Of a DNA stretch of 64,000 nucleotides, positions 48,794 through 59,296 are shown piece after piece. The translations under genes and the position numbers were made by a program. The stretch is from Lonicera japonica (taxonomy: Eukaryota > Streptophyta > Magnoliopsida > Dipsacales > Caprifoliaceae). The DNA lies in assembly GCA_021464415.1 (NCBI GenBank), contig CM038466.1, positions 23,623,017-23,687,016 on the forward strand, written 5' to 3'. Each line of letters opens with the position of its first letter. Positions within the stretch are counted from its first letter, which is position 1. Under the pieces are notes generated by a model. It saw only the letters and a program-made list of their open reading frames with translations. It ran no database searches and had not been told where the DNA came from.

Positions 48794-48877
48794 TTTTTTT
48801 TTTTCGACTAGTTAACGTAAACACACACACACGGTTCAGGGAACCAACACACACCTTACAAAAGCCGGTAACTTAAG
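48794..48877 (-). mobile_element. Short SINE-like insertion with 15-bp TSD
   Basis: TAATTGAATTTCTTT occurs at 48779-48793 and 48878-48892. Between them are 84 bp that begin with a T run, so on the minus strand the insert ends in poly(A). A target duplication of this length plus an A tail indicates L1-type retroposition. The body contains a (CA)n run and GGTTCCCTGAACC on the minus strand. It is too short to name a SINE family and may be 5'-truncated. Confidence 0.7.
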
Positions 48878-48892
48878 TAATTGAATTTCTTT

Positions 48893-51288
48893 AATACCGA
48901 AAATGCTATTGCTTTCTTTATTTTGGCATTGTTATTGGTGCATCAACATTCTCCTATAATCACCATTAATTGTCACTCGTCTACAAGTATATTCAGTCCC
49001 ACTCCCACCCATTAAGCAAATAATTCAAAGGTAACATGAGCAATATATATATATATATATATTAATATATATGCATTACTATTATAGTATTATTAGCTTT
49101 CTCCATGTCATTGATGACAAGAAAATAACATGAGCAAAAGCCGGCCATCAGCCACTGCTACTTATGTTAATTTAAGTGCTCATAGAAAGCATACTCCATT
49201 TCTACAGAAAAGGAACATCAGATTAGGCTACTTTGTGTAAAAATCCATCGTCGATAATTGAGCACAGAGGGGAGGCGAAGGCGATGTGTGGTGGACTGTG
49301 GAGTGAAGGCGTGGTGGTGGTGGTAGAGAACGGACGGGAGTTTATGGGAACCGATCAGAGGAAAGAGAAACTGAGAGCAGAAGAATGAGAGAAGTGTTAT
49401 GTGTTCTAAATTCTAATAAAAGTGAAGTGAGGAGGGTTTACTTCAAAACCTTTTTTTAAAAAAAGACTTCGGTTCGGTTCAATATTACCAAATCCTTTAT
49501 TCGACCCACCGTTTTGTACCGTTTAACTTCGGTAACCGATATTCAGTTATCATTAAAAATCGGTTCGATTTGATAATTTTTGTTGATAAGATGGATTTTC
49601 GGTTTTTCGGTAAAAAATGGCAACCCTTGCTAGGTGTCCATCTTTTTTTTAAGCTATCATTTTAACTTTCATATTAATGACTTCTACACTATATATTAGA
49701 ACACGTGGTATTAGATTGAATATATATGGAGACTCAGATTGTGATCGTTGGTAATTTGAATTTAATTAGGCAGCAATGTTTAGCTGAAGAAAAACAATTT
49801 TTTATTGTCAATTAGTTAATCACCGCATCCAAAATTGTTCTTTTAATGTAATATGACAATTTAGAAGTTATTTTGTGCATTTATCTATAATCATCAAGAG
49901 CGGTCATCAAATCAAAATTTGATTTTTTTTTCAAATAGTGTTCAACTTAAACTTACCTTGTATTTGGATGAATTAATTCTAAAATTTATAAAAATTATAA
50001 ATAATAGAATTTAAAATTCCTTTAATTATAATTTTTCATCTTTGGATGTTTTCTATGTATAATTTTAAAAATGAAATAAATTATAATATCACTTGTTAAA
50101 CAAATTAAAATTTGAAGAATGACGCCTCATACCGTATAAACTTGACTTTTACTTAAATCTCAAAAAAAAATTCCATAGAGTTGCATCTCCATCAGACACA
50201 TCAAAGGACTAAAGTGCAAAGTATTTAATGTGCCACATAGGATATATGCCCTCCAACAGGTTAGCTAATTACCCGAACAAAATTATACATTATTCTAACA
50301 ATATAAATAATTATTAGAATAATAATACTATTCAATTTATACGTGCTCTAGTCAGACAAATCTAATCTACGAACATTGCCTTTACTATATCAAAGTGCAC
50401 AAGGCTACATGAAACAAGTATTTACATAATTGTAGAGAGCGAGACTCTAAAGCCTCTGAGACCATCTCCAATTTATAGTGGAATAATGTAGGGTAAAATG
50501 GCATTTATAGCGTAGATGTTAGCAAGCAATTTACAATGCATCAGTATAAAAATGTCTAAAAAGTCACCGGCAACACACTGAATGTTGCGCGTGGGTGCCG
50601 ACTCACCATCCCGCCACATTTTGGCATTTTTTAATTCTCTTCCACAATGGACATTCTATTGTGCCTAACAAAAATGCACCTCGTGATGTTCTGAACCTCA
50701 CGCGAACGTAACATTTTTTAATTCTCTCTATCCACTGCATTTTTACCCTACATTATTACTTATTTTAACGTGCGTTGCTGAAGAGTATAAGACAAATTTA
50801 TCTTATTTGATGGTGCATCGGAGATGGCCTAAGGGCCGTTTGTTTTCCACGTCTTCATACGTCAATAAACTGTTTGTTTAGGAAAAAAAATTAGATCTGA
50901 TATCTAAATATGGGTCTAAACCATAATTTTACCTCTGGATATCATTAATGTCCCTGAATGAGTAGCGAAATCTCCAAACTACCCTTGAAATAAGAAACTT
51001 GCTGAGTGGTGCCAAGGCCGTCGGTGATGATACGGGGTATTGGCGACAAGGCCAAGGTTTTCATCAATTTGTTTTTCCCAGAAACCCTTTAACACAAATC
51101 TCGTTGAGAAATGAAGGGGATTGGTGGCCACAGAGGAAGAGAGGGTTGGTGGTGAGAGGAAAATGAAGCTGGCGACGGCGGAGGAGGTGGTACTAGCACC
51201 GGTAGAGGAAGGGATGAGTCAGAGAGATAAATTGCTGATGTTGGCTCTTGAAATAGTGACGTAGTGAGCTAAAAGGAACATAGAATAA
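48893..51288. other. Transposon-derived intergenic DNA, no gene seen
   Basis: A (TA)n run lies near 49045-49070. Bases 49470-49630 are rich in TTCGGTT/ACCGAA words like the hAT-like elements. Bases 50459-50829 have diverged inverted ends (GACCATCTCCAAT and, inverted, GGCCATCTCCGATG) and the shared inner word ATAATGTAGGGTAAAA, so they are probably a MITE. Nothing coding. Confidence 0.5.
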
Positions 51289-51297
51289 AACTTTTTT

Positions 51298-51495
51298 AGG
51301 GGCTGCTATTGATACACTTTAATTTACTCTGTAATATTTTTTTAAAAAATATATTAATTATTCTATTAACACACACTATTTTTCTTTTTAATTAATAATT
51401 AAAACATTAAACACTCCCTTAAATTTCATCATCATCATCACCACTACTATCATCATTGCCGCCTCTTCTTCTTCTTCCTCTTCTTCTTCTTCTTC

Positions 51496-51526
<31 letters not shown>

Positions 51527-52383
51527 CCACCACCATTGCCGCCACCACCTCCATCATTGTTGGTACCACCACCATCCAAATCATCATTCATCTTCAAAAG
51601 AAGTAAGATACTTATATTTTGGTTATTGCTTTATGTTTCCTTTCATTTATAAATCATTGGATACAAACAAACGCAACAAAAATTAAAAAACATAAACAAA
51701 ACGCGAAGAATGTTTACTCGACCCTTAGGAACCGAGTGTTGAACAGCTTACTCGGTCCTTATGAATTGAGTGTTGTATAGCTTACTCGGTCCTAAGGAAC
51801 CGAGTTAAACATTGGGTTATTTTTCCAATTCCACTCGGTTTCTTAGGACCGAGTGACTTGTGCTTTACTCGGTTCCTGTCAGCCGAGTATGATGAACAAC
51901 ACTCGGTTCTTAGGAATCGAGTAAACCTTCATCCATGGAAGAATTTTCTTTTGACGTGGTGTATGCACCGGTGGAATTTTTTTTAGCCAATAACAAAAAA
52001 GTTCAAGAAAAAAAGAGTAGAACGATTATATTGTTAAAGAAAAAGTTAAAATAAGAAGATTGAAGATGAGATTTGTGGGGTGAGTGGTGTGATTTGTTTT
52101 TTTGAATTATAGAGAGAGTTGAATGCTTAATTCCAACCGGAATTTCTGAAAAATCCTTAATGGCAATGGGTTGATTTGTGGAAGAAGAAGATTGAAGATG
52201 AGAGAGAGTAGAGTGGTAGAGAGTAAGATTGGAATGATTTTTAGATGAAAGTTAATTAATCTTAAAATTAAATGTGGAGTGGTGGAGTGGTGGAGTGTTA
52301 AGAAGAGTGAAAGTGTACCTATGGAGTGTTAGAAAGATATGGAGTGTTAAAGAGTTAAATGGTGTGTGTTAATAGTAACCCCC
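51298..52383. mobile_element. Mutator-like element carrying a palindrome array
   Basis: The ends are inverted, AGGGGCTGCTATTGATACAC against GGGGGTTACTATTAACACAC. The 9-bp flanks AACTTTTTT (51289-51297) and AACTTTTTA (52384-52392) match at 8 of 9. At 1086 bp it has no transposase. It contains a CAT/CTT microsatellite (51427-51540), whose His-rich and Asp/Glu-rich frames are artefacts, and the array at 51716-51922. Confidence 0.75.
51716..51922. repeat. Symmetric array of six 22-bp imperfect palindromes
   Basis: Units are at 51716-51737, 51750-51771, 51784-51805, 51833-51854, 51867-51888 and 51901-51922. Each begins ACTCG and ends GAGT, with consensus ACTCGGTTCYTAGGAACCGAGT read in two halves (ACTCGGTTC, GGAACCGAGT). 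Spacers are exactly 12 bp within each triplet and 27 bp between triplets, so the layout is mirror-symmetric. The outermost units extend into GTTT on the left and AAAC on the right. Confidence 0.9.
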
Positions 52384-52392
52384 AACTTTTTA

Positions 52393-53081
52393 TTCAAATA
52401 GTATACATAAAGAAAGAAGCAGAAAGATTAACATGTATAGCTTCACTTTCCTCTCGGCGACGTCGGTTATATTTGGTTTTAACATGTTATTTTCTATAAA
52501 TTAATTTAATATAATAGTGAAATACGAATAGTAATATAAAATTAGTTTAGATTTAAATTAAAGTCTGGATTTAAAAAAAAAACAAGATGCAAATATATAG
52601 AAATTATATTCTCTATTTAGTTATTATTTTATTTATACATTTATAAAAATAAAACATATTATATAAAATAATAAATTATCTTACCATTATGTATGTGATA
52701 AAAAATTAATTTAAGAATAAACTATTTTAGTGACTTTTGAACTATTGACGTAGTGTCACTTTAGTCATTAAATTAAAAAACGTATTATTTAACCCTTGAA
52801 CTATTAACGAGAGTCACTTTGTTTCATCTATATTTTTTGTTAAGTTAAGTTAGAGAGAAATGGGAGACATTTTTGTTATTTTAATTATTTTAAAAAAAAT
52901 TAATTAAATTTTTAATTATAAAAATTATAAAAATAAAAAATAAAAAAATAGACGGATATGACCGATATATATATATATATATCCGGCCATCTCTCTCTAC
53001 ATCACCTTATATTTTCTCTCTCTATACCTCCATATCCGGCCACACTGTTAATTTATTTGAATTACACCATTTGGATTGTTT
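52393..53081. other. AT-rich intergenic DNA, no gene seen
   Basis: Contains an AT dinucleotide run at about 52964-52981 next to ATCCGGCCATC, which recurs 50 bp later as ATATCCGGCCAC. No ORF worth naming. Confidence 0.4.
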
Positions 53082-53086
53082 ACTTA

Positions 53087-54621
53087 TGTTGGTCGGGTTT
53101 CAACCCTAGAGGGAGGCGAATATGGTTTTAAAAAACTTAATGCGGAATTAAAAACATTTTCAAAAAGTTTAAGTAAAACAATTTAACTAAACAAGTTTAT
53201 CAAGAAATACAAGCAATAAACAATCAAACAATCTCAAAGCAAGTAATAATGTAGCAAGTAAATAAAGAGATTGAATAAGAAAGATTGAACCGATTTGAAG
53301 TCCAAGGCTTTTTGTCCACACGGTTTTGGTTTACCAAACTATAATTCGCGCTCGGTTAGTGCCCCAAGAAATTCCAATAAAATCAATCTCCTTCCGGGTG
53401 AAGATCAAACCACTACAAGTGTTGTTGTCTCACACATTCTTTACAAATATTGCTTGACCACAATATTCACACAAGAATCTCTCTCTTGCTAACCTTGTGA
53501 AATTTACCTTTCACAAAAATTAAACAAGAATTTACCTTCTTGTTTTTCCTATGAGATTTACGTCTCACAATGAATTCTAATTGTTTGGTGATTCACACCA
53601 ATTTACAATAACTCTCTCAAGTGTGTAAAGAATACAATTTGAAGCTCACACTAGAGTTATCCTATTTGATCAAGATGATATAGCTCAAATGATTAATGAT
53701 TGATCAAAATAATTCTTAAATCTTTGAATGATGAAGATAGATGAAGAATAGAGTATATGAATGATTTAAAGTGTGAAAAATGAGTCTTAGAAGTCATATA
53801 AATAGTCCAAGAAGCAATATGACCGTTTGGCGTAGTTATGGGTGGTTAGAGGCCAAAACTAGGCTTGCAAGAAATCTCCAACGGCTATATTTTCTCAAGG
53901 GAGTCGACTCCCCTGGTTTCCATGGAGTCGACTACATGATGTAGTCTGCTCCCTCGATAGTAATGTAGTCGACTACATTGCTCTGTTTTGGGAAAGTTTT
54001 GTGCAAAATTTTTAACTTTTGCAATATGACTCCAAAATTGATTCTAATGCTTGGGGGGTGTTCCAAATAAGTTTCTAAGACTTCCAAATTTGTTTTTGTA
54101 TCAAAATTCATTCATATGAATTAATTATGAATTTATTTCAAAACCGGTTTTTATAAGAATGATGTTTTGAAATGATTTTGATTCAAACTTGGTTTTGATC
54201 AATCTAATAATGATGCATTTTCATGTTTGAGCTATATAATCAATCAATTAAGAAACTTTACATTAATCCTAAGCAAACATTCAATTACCGAATAGGTGAG
54301 TCTTCGAATGCTTTGATTTGTTTCTTCAAATTGATTCTTCACTTGAAATTTTTCCCTTGAAGCTTTGGCATATGATCCTTAATCTTTTGTGCTTCATGAA
54401 ATGCATTGCTAGCATGTGTGTGATAAGAATGATCTCTTGCTAGTCCATTGCTTTATTGATTAGATCGAATATTGATTGAATGATCCTTGTCATGCTTCCT
54501 TTGAGTAATCATGCTATTCTTGATATTCCATGTAAGTGAGTTATAATCTTAAATCTGTTAAATTACACATGATTGATTTATTGTTATTATCAAAATAAGA
54601 TTAAGATCTACAAGGTCAACA
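53087..54621. mobile_element. Solo LTR of about 1.5 kb
   Basis: The segment begins TGTTGGTC and ends GGTCAACA. The flanks ACTTA (53082-53086) and ACTTC (54622-54626) match at 4 of 5. No internal retroelement domain or second LTR was found. It contains a cluster of GTCGAC-centred palindromes at 53896-53980. Strand unclear. The short frame at 53295-53492 has no supported function. Confidence 0.65.
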
Positions 54622-54729
54622 ACTTCGTTGATGATGATGATGATTCGCAAACTTGGAGGGGGAAAGCCTTCTTGCTGAATAAGATGATGTGTGTTTCACA
54701 GAGTCACTCTTAGGGTCGTTAAAGTGCAT

Positions 54730-56190
54730 TTTACCAAAAATAATAATTCAAATGACAAAATGGCAATAACAAGTAGTTAAAGGGGGCAAATATAGATCTT
54801 ATATTACTCCATATTAGTCATGCGTCGACTCTGACAGGGCAGACGTTTCTCTTCGCGTCTCAGTCAACTTACCCACAAAAACCACCGATCAACAACTTTG
54901 TTACTCCGACTCATATATCTCTGCTCCTCGTAATTCTCTTTCGTCTCCTTACTAAATATAATGCATGAGGAAGTTAAAAAATTAACATTCGATAAAAATA
55001 AATGCTTAAACAATGACTTGGAAATACGATTATTACAATTTAGTTTTATATAAAATACAAAAAAATATTAAGTATCATATTTGTGCGTGCGATTCTAGTA
55101 TATATAAGAGCAACTTGTAAATAATAATAACGGTGCATATGTCAACTACAACTATATATACTATGCGATTATGATAATTTAAAAAGTAAAGAATATGAGA
55201 ATAAGAATGTGTAGCGGCTGTGAGTAATATTATATCTTCAGAATTCGTCTCTGCTGCAAATTATGGTCCAGTATTTATTCGTAAATCTTATGCAAATGTC
55301 GTGTAAACTTGGTTTGTTAAAGTTTTGGGACTTTGATTAGTTTGATTTGGTATAGGATATGGGTCTAGTTTGATTTGGTATATATATAATTACATATATG
55401 AGATTTTAAGTGGACTCAAATCCTGTAATGAGTTTGGTAAAGGATTGGAGGCGTATAGCTCATTTTTTAAGATTTCATCTAATTTTAAGTGTGATGTAGT
55501 TTCGATACAAGGACCTATTACATAAGTTACGGAGAACACGATCGATATTGAAAGGGTTAACCTACAAATCCATTTTCTCTTTTGTGAAAGAGAATTCGAG
55601 TCATGTTATTCAAGGACAATATGATATGACATTAATAAATTGCCTTCCAAAAAACCTACTCCAAAACATGAAGCACTTTCTTGCAAACTCTTGCGATTTG
55701 CATATGCAAAATTGGATAGGAAAGAGCATGCAAGTTGAATCACTTCATGTCAAAAATTTATCAGTAGATTGATGAATGAATTACTTGAATTTCTATTGAC
55801 ATGAAACCAAATGGTCAATACACCACCAAAAACAATTTGAAGTAGTCTTTACGGTCTTTAAGGCCTTTGGTAAGGTAATAAGTCCACTGGGTAGGGTCTA
55901 ACGTTGAAACAGATTCTGTTTTCGGTTTTAGCTGTAAGATAAACAACCCAAACTTGTCTGGCACAATCAAATTCTTAAAAAAACATATGGAAGAGAGATT
56001 CAGGAAAGCGACAACACAAGCAATGTACAAAAGTGGTCCATAGATATCCGCCATCCATATAAATTTTTTGGATGTTCAGAGATGTGTAAAGCAAATATTT
56101 TGATTATACTAGGCATGTTAGGTTTCGTTATGAATGACCAATCTCAAATTGTTAATTTTGTACAGCTGCATAGATTTCCATTGTGTGTAA
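54730..56190 (+). other. TX6 leader: 5' exon end and leader intron
   Basis: CGTCTCAGTCAACTTACCC ... CTGCTCCTC^GTAATTC marks the leader exon end at 54929. The intron, homologous to 29291-30171 and 33838-34640, ends at the acceptor TTTTGTACAG near 56166. Bases 54725-54790 match the end of the 3'-flank module (TTTACCAAAAATAATAATTC), so module order is preserved. Confidence 0.65.
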
Positions 56191-58015
56191 ATGGCTATGT
56201 TGAAAGCCAAAGAAGCATCATCCTCATAATCTTTCACATCTCCACATAGATATCAAGTGTTTTTAAGCTTCAGAGGGAAGGATAAACACAAGAACTTCAC
56301 CGATCACCTCTACATGGCCGTAGTACAAGCCGGGATTCACACATTCGAGGATGAACACGAGCTCGGGAGAGGTGAAAATATCACGAACGAGCCTCATAAA
56401 GCAATCGAATAATCCAAAATTGCACTAATTGTATTCTCAAGAAATTATGCTTCATCAGAGTGGTGCCTTGACGAACTGGTTGGTATCCTAGAAAGAAAGA
56501 AAGAAGACAACCTGTGAACACCCCAATCCACGACTCTCATATGAATCTGGTTTTCACACAAACAAGCATTCGGCATCAAGTCTTGAGTCATCATGCATAC
56601 GGGAGACCATTAGGAAAGCCTTGATTTTTGAGCGCGTCAGGAATCTACCACAACCATGTCGCCACTTCGCTTACTAGGACGGGGATCGACCTGCCCGGTC
56701 AGGTCGCGGGGTGCAGGGCAGCGCCCCGTTAGAAAAATTGTATTTTTTAACAGCTAGTCGCACGCCCCCCAACCGTACGGTTGGCGCATACCCTAGCTAC
56801 ACGGTTGGCTCCCAACTGTGCGGTTGGCTCCGAGCCGCAAGCCCTAGCCGCACAGTCACCTCCTAGCCGCACGGTTGGCTCCCAACCGTACGGTTGGCTC
56901 CAAGCCGCACGCCCTAGCCGCACCCCCTGCGGCTACCCCCTGCGGCTGGCTTCTTTTGGAGCGTTTTTTGGCGAGATTTTCCATATAAATAGGACCTTTG
57001 GGCTCTCATTTGGGGGAGGAAAACATGGAATAGAGTTTTTAAGTAAGTAGGAACTCTGTCAAAATCTTTAGAGAGTCATTTTAGAGGAATTCTGAGAGAG
57101 AAAGTTTTAAAGAGAGAATTTCTGAGAGAGAGTTTTAGAGAGAGAAAATCTAGAGAGAGAAAGTTCTAGAGAGAGAAGGAAGCAAGCAAGGCAACAAGGC
57201 AAGGCTCTTATTTTTTCTTCAGGCGCGTCAGGTACGTCTTTCTCACACTCTACTAATTTCAATACTGCATTTCAATTCCTTTTTAATACAGAAAATTAGA
57301 TAACTTGCAAAGAAGTTCATTGCTTTTAAAATAAATCCCTTTCTAAATTTTACAAGAAATCTAAAATCCGTTTTGACACGTTTTCAAAACAAACAAAAAT
57401 ACAAAAATAGTTTCCAAAGAAAGGAACTACGAGACTCTGATTTCATTATACGAATGAATACGTAGGCGCTCGCAAAGCTCGAGTCTGATTTCAAAATACT
57501 GTTTTAAACTGAATTTATCCAGAGAGGACTATTCTGAAAACAATTCGAACTACTTGCAAGATATCTAAAATAGGAATTAGATACATGATCCATTAAGAGA
57601 CCGAAAGGGCGAATTGGGTGCCTAACACCTTCCCAATTCGTAACGTAGTTCCCGAACCCTAGCAAAAAATTCTCAAAATAAAATCTCTGGTTTCAAACGT
57701 ATGAAAGATAATTTTTGAATTGTCCTTCGTATGATCTTTTGTTTGTTTTCTCGTAAAACAAACTGGCGACTCTACAAAACACGTTTTCAAAGAAAACCGA
57801 GAACGAGGACTTCTCGGGTCGCGGGTCCGGATTCTCACACAACCGCACTTACAATTATACCCACTTCTATGACATGCAGCCTTCTGATGTTCGATATCAA
57901 AAAGGGTGCTTTGGTGAAGCATTTTCAGTTCAGTGGACCAGATGGAAAAATGGAGGGCAGCACTTAGGGAGGTTGCGGATCTAAGTGGAATGGTCTTACA
58001 AAATGAAGCTGATGG
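56191..58015 (+). pseudogene. TX6: TIR pseudogene interrupted by a solo LTR
   Basis: The ATG at 56191 opens MAMLKAKEASSS, then TAA at codon 13. The old frame continues (YQVFLSFRGKDKHKNFTDH, GIHTFEDEHELGRGENIT), has a second TAA in the KAIE*SK segment, and reaches [19 protein letters not shown]. The LTR (56513-57839) then splits it. After the LTR come the PSDVRYQKG segment, a deletion of the FEFESEELMNK segment, and the usual donor GATGG^GTAAT at 58015. At least four independent lesions are present. Confidence 0.9.
56513..57839 (+). mobile_element. Solo LTR inside the TX6 TIR exon, perfect 5-bp TSD CAACC
   Basis: The 1327-bp segment begins TGTGAACACC and ends GGATTCTCACA. Perfect CAACC copies lie at 56508-56512 and 57840-57844. 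Bases 56755-56950 hold tandem GCCGCACGGTTGGCTCC-type words. A TATA box (TATAAATAGG, about 56985) suggests + orientation. The near-end words TGGCGACTC and GGGTCGCGGGTCCGG resemble large Gypsy LTRs, but that is only a guess. The frame at 56781-57050 is LTR repeat, not a gene. Confidence 0.9.
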
Positions 58016-58734
58016 GTAATAATTCTTTTTCATTCTTCATCTTGATTACTTATATATTGATTACTCCCTCCGCTCTAAATTAAGAGTCCATTCTGATTTT
58101 GACACTTTTATACTGATACACTAATGTTAACCTAATCGATGGTTTATAATCGAAACTTGTATGGTATCGTAAGATCTACTTAGGGCCTTGGTGTAACTAA
58201 TGAGGCTTTATGTTGTGTCTTGCCTAACACAACCCAATGACAAGAAACACCAAGACATGAATATGATATGAGGTCGTGTTGTTTTTATCCAACACGAACA
58301 CCACCAACAGACACGATTATTATTGTTGCATCCTAAATCCTAATAGATGCATTCCACGTGAGTAAAAACGAATAGACACGACAAGATAGATGGACACAAA
58401 TAGATACAATTAACATGCCATAACTTTAATTTTATGCCAATTTCATTCCAGAATTTGGGTCCGAATGTCACGTTAAAAACTATACACATGTAAACAACAT
58501 GAAACAATATCATGTACAAATTGTATACACGAAAATGACATTAACATGAATTCTCATGTCGATGGTTTCATTCCATTTTGTGGCATGTTTTCTTGTCGTT
58601 TCTAAATTCCTTCCTAGATTTAGTACATTGATTATGTTCAAAAGAAACATAGACTTTTAACTTCATAATATTTCAAAGATGATAATGAACTCTTAAATTG
58701 AGACGGAAATAGAATAATTTTGTGCAAGCCCGCA

Positions 58735-58960
58735 AGCCAATATTCAATAAGTTTTGATGTGAGGAAGCTCCATCCAACTCCGGGCTTGGACTTGGAGTTG
58801 GAGTTGGACCTGAAACAGAACCGAGAGTGGGACTGGGATTGAGACCGGGACCGGGATAAAGAACGGCCCGTGCCCTAACCTACACCTGAATCCGATCCAA
58901 GACGAAGAGAGGATGCCAACCAGGATTTGATCCTGCTATTCAGCTATGCAGGTGCATTTT
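58735..58960 (+). pseudogene. Decayed TX6 tail exon without acceptor
   Basis: AAGTTTTGATG (58748 on) joins directly to AGGAAGCTCCATCCAACTCC, so the acceptor and the first codons (YEAKFIQEIVEHIK in TX2) are deleted. Later words (CCGATCCAAGACGAAGAGAG, GGATGCC) still follow the TX2 tail order. A GGGACTGGGATTGAGACC-type purine-rich expansion lies between. Confidence 0.65.
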
Positions 58961-59098
58961 GTTCTGTGGTCGGACAAGTTTTTGTCTTTATTGTTTTTCT
59001 GTAATTTACTTTTGGGCCCTTTCAACTCACCCTGATTTCTCCACTAACTGATCTTTCTCTTTCTCCTTCGTTTCCTTTCAAGACTATCTAGTTTTCTC

Positions 59099-59296
59099 AT
59101 GTACCATATTACACGAGAACAAAACAAAACCTTGCCATTCTCTCCAATGGCGGCCGACACTAAAGAGGTGGTGGCGCGTTCACAGCAAGTAAGGAAGTGC
59201 AAAAGAACCACTGATAGTCAAAAGCTTCTTAAAAGTGATAAAGTTGAAGTAATATCACCTTATCGATGCTCTCTACTCTTTGAAATATATGTATAA
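59099..59296 (+). pseudogene. Unrecognised 5' gene fragment (MAADTKEVVARSQQ)
   Basis: A pyrimidine-rich leader precedes CCAATGGCGGCC at 59144, a good plant start context, giving MAADTKEVVARSQQVRKCKR and then TTDSQKLLKSDKVEV. A possible donor (GAA^GTAATA) follows. The run KSDKVEV recalls the opening of an agenet domain, but there is no continuation and I could not find another exon. It may be a gene fragment carried here or the first exon of something I cannot see. Confidence 0.3.

Noticed and set aside
51388..51686. Poly-His and poly-Asp/Glu frames on opposite strands
   Set aside because: Both are readings of one CAT/CTT microsatellite inside a Mutator-like element.
51716..51922. CRISPR-like regular array
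   Set aside because: Spacers are 12 bp, units are palindromic and the array is mirror-symmetric in a plant transposon. None of this fits a CRISPR locus.
56781..57050. 89-residue Ala/Arg/Pro-rich frame
   Set aside because: It lies within the GC-rich tandem words of a solo LTR.
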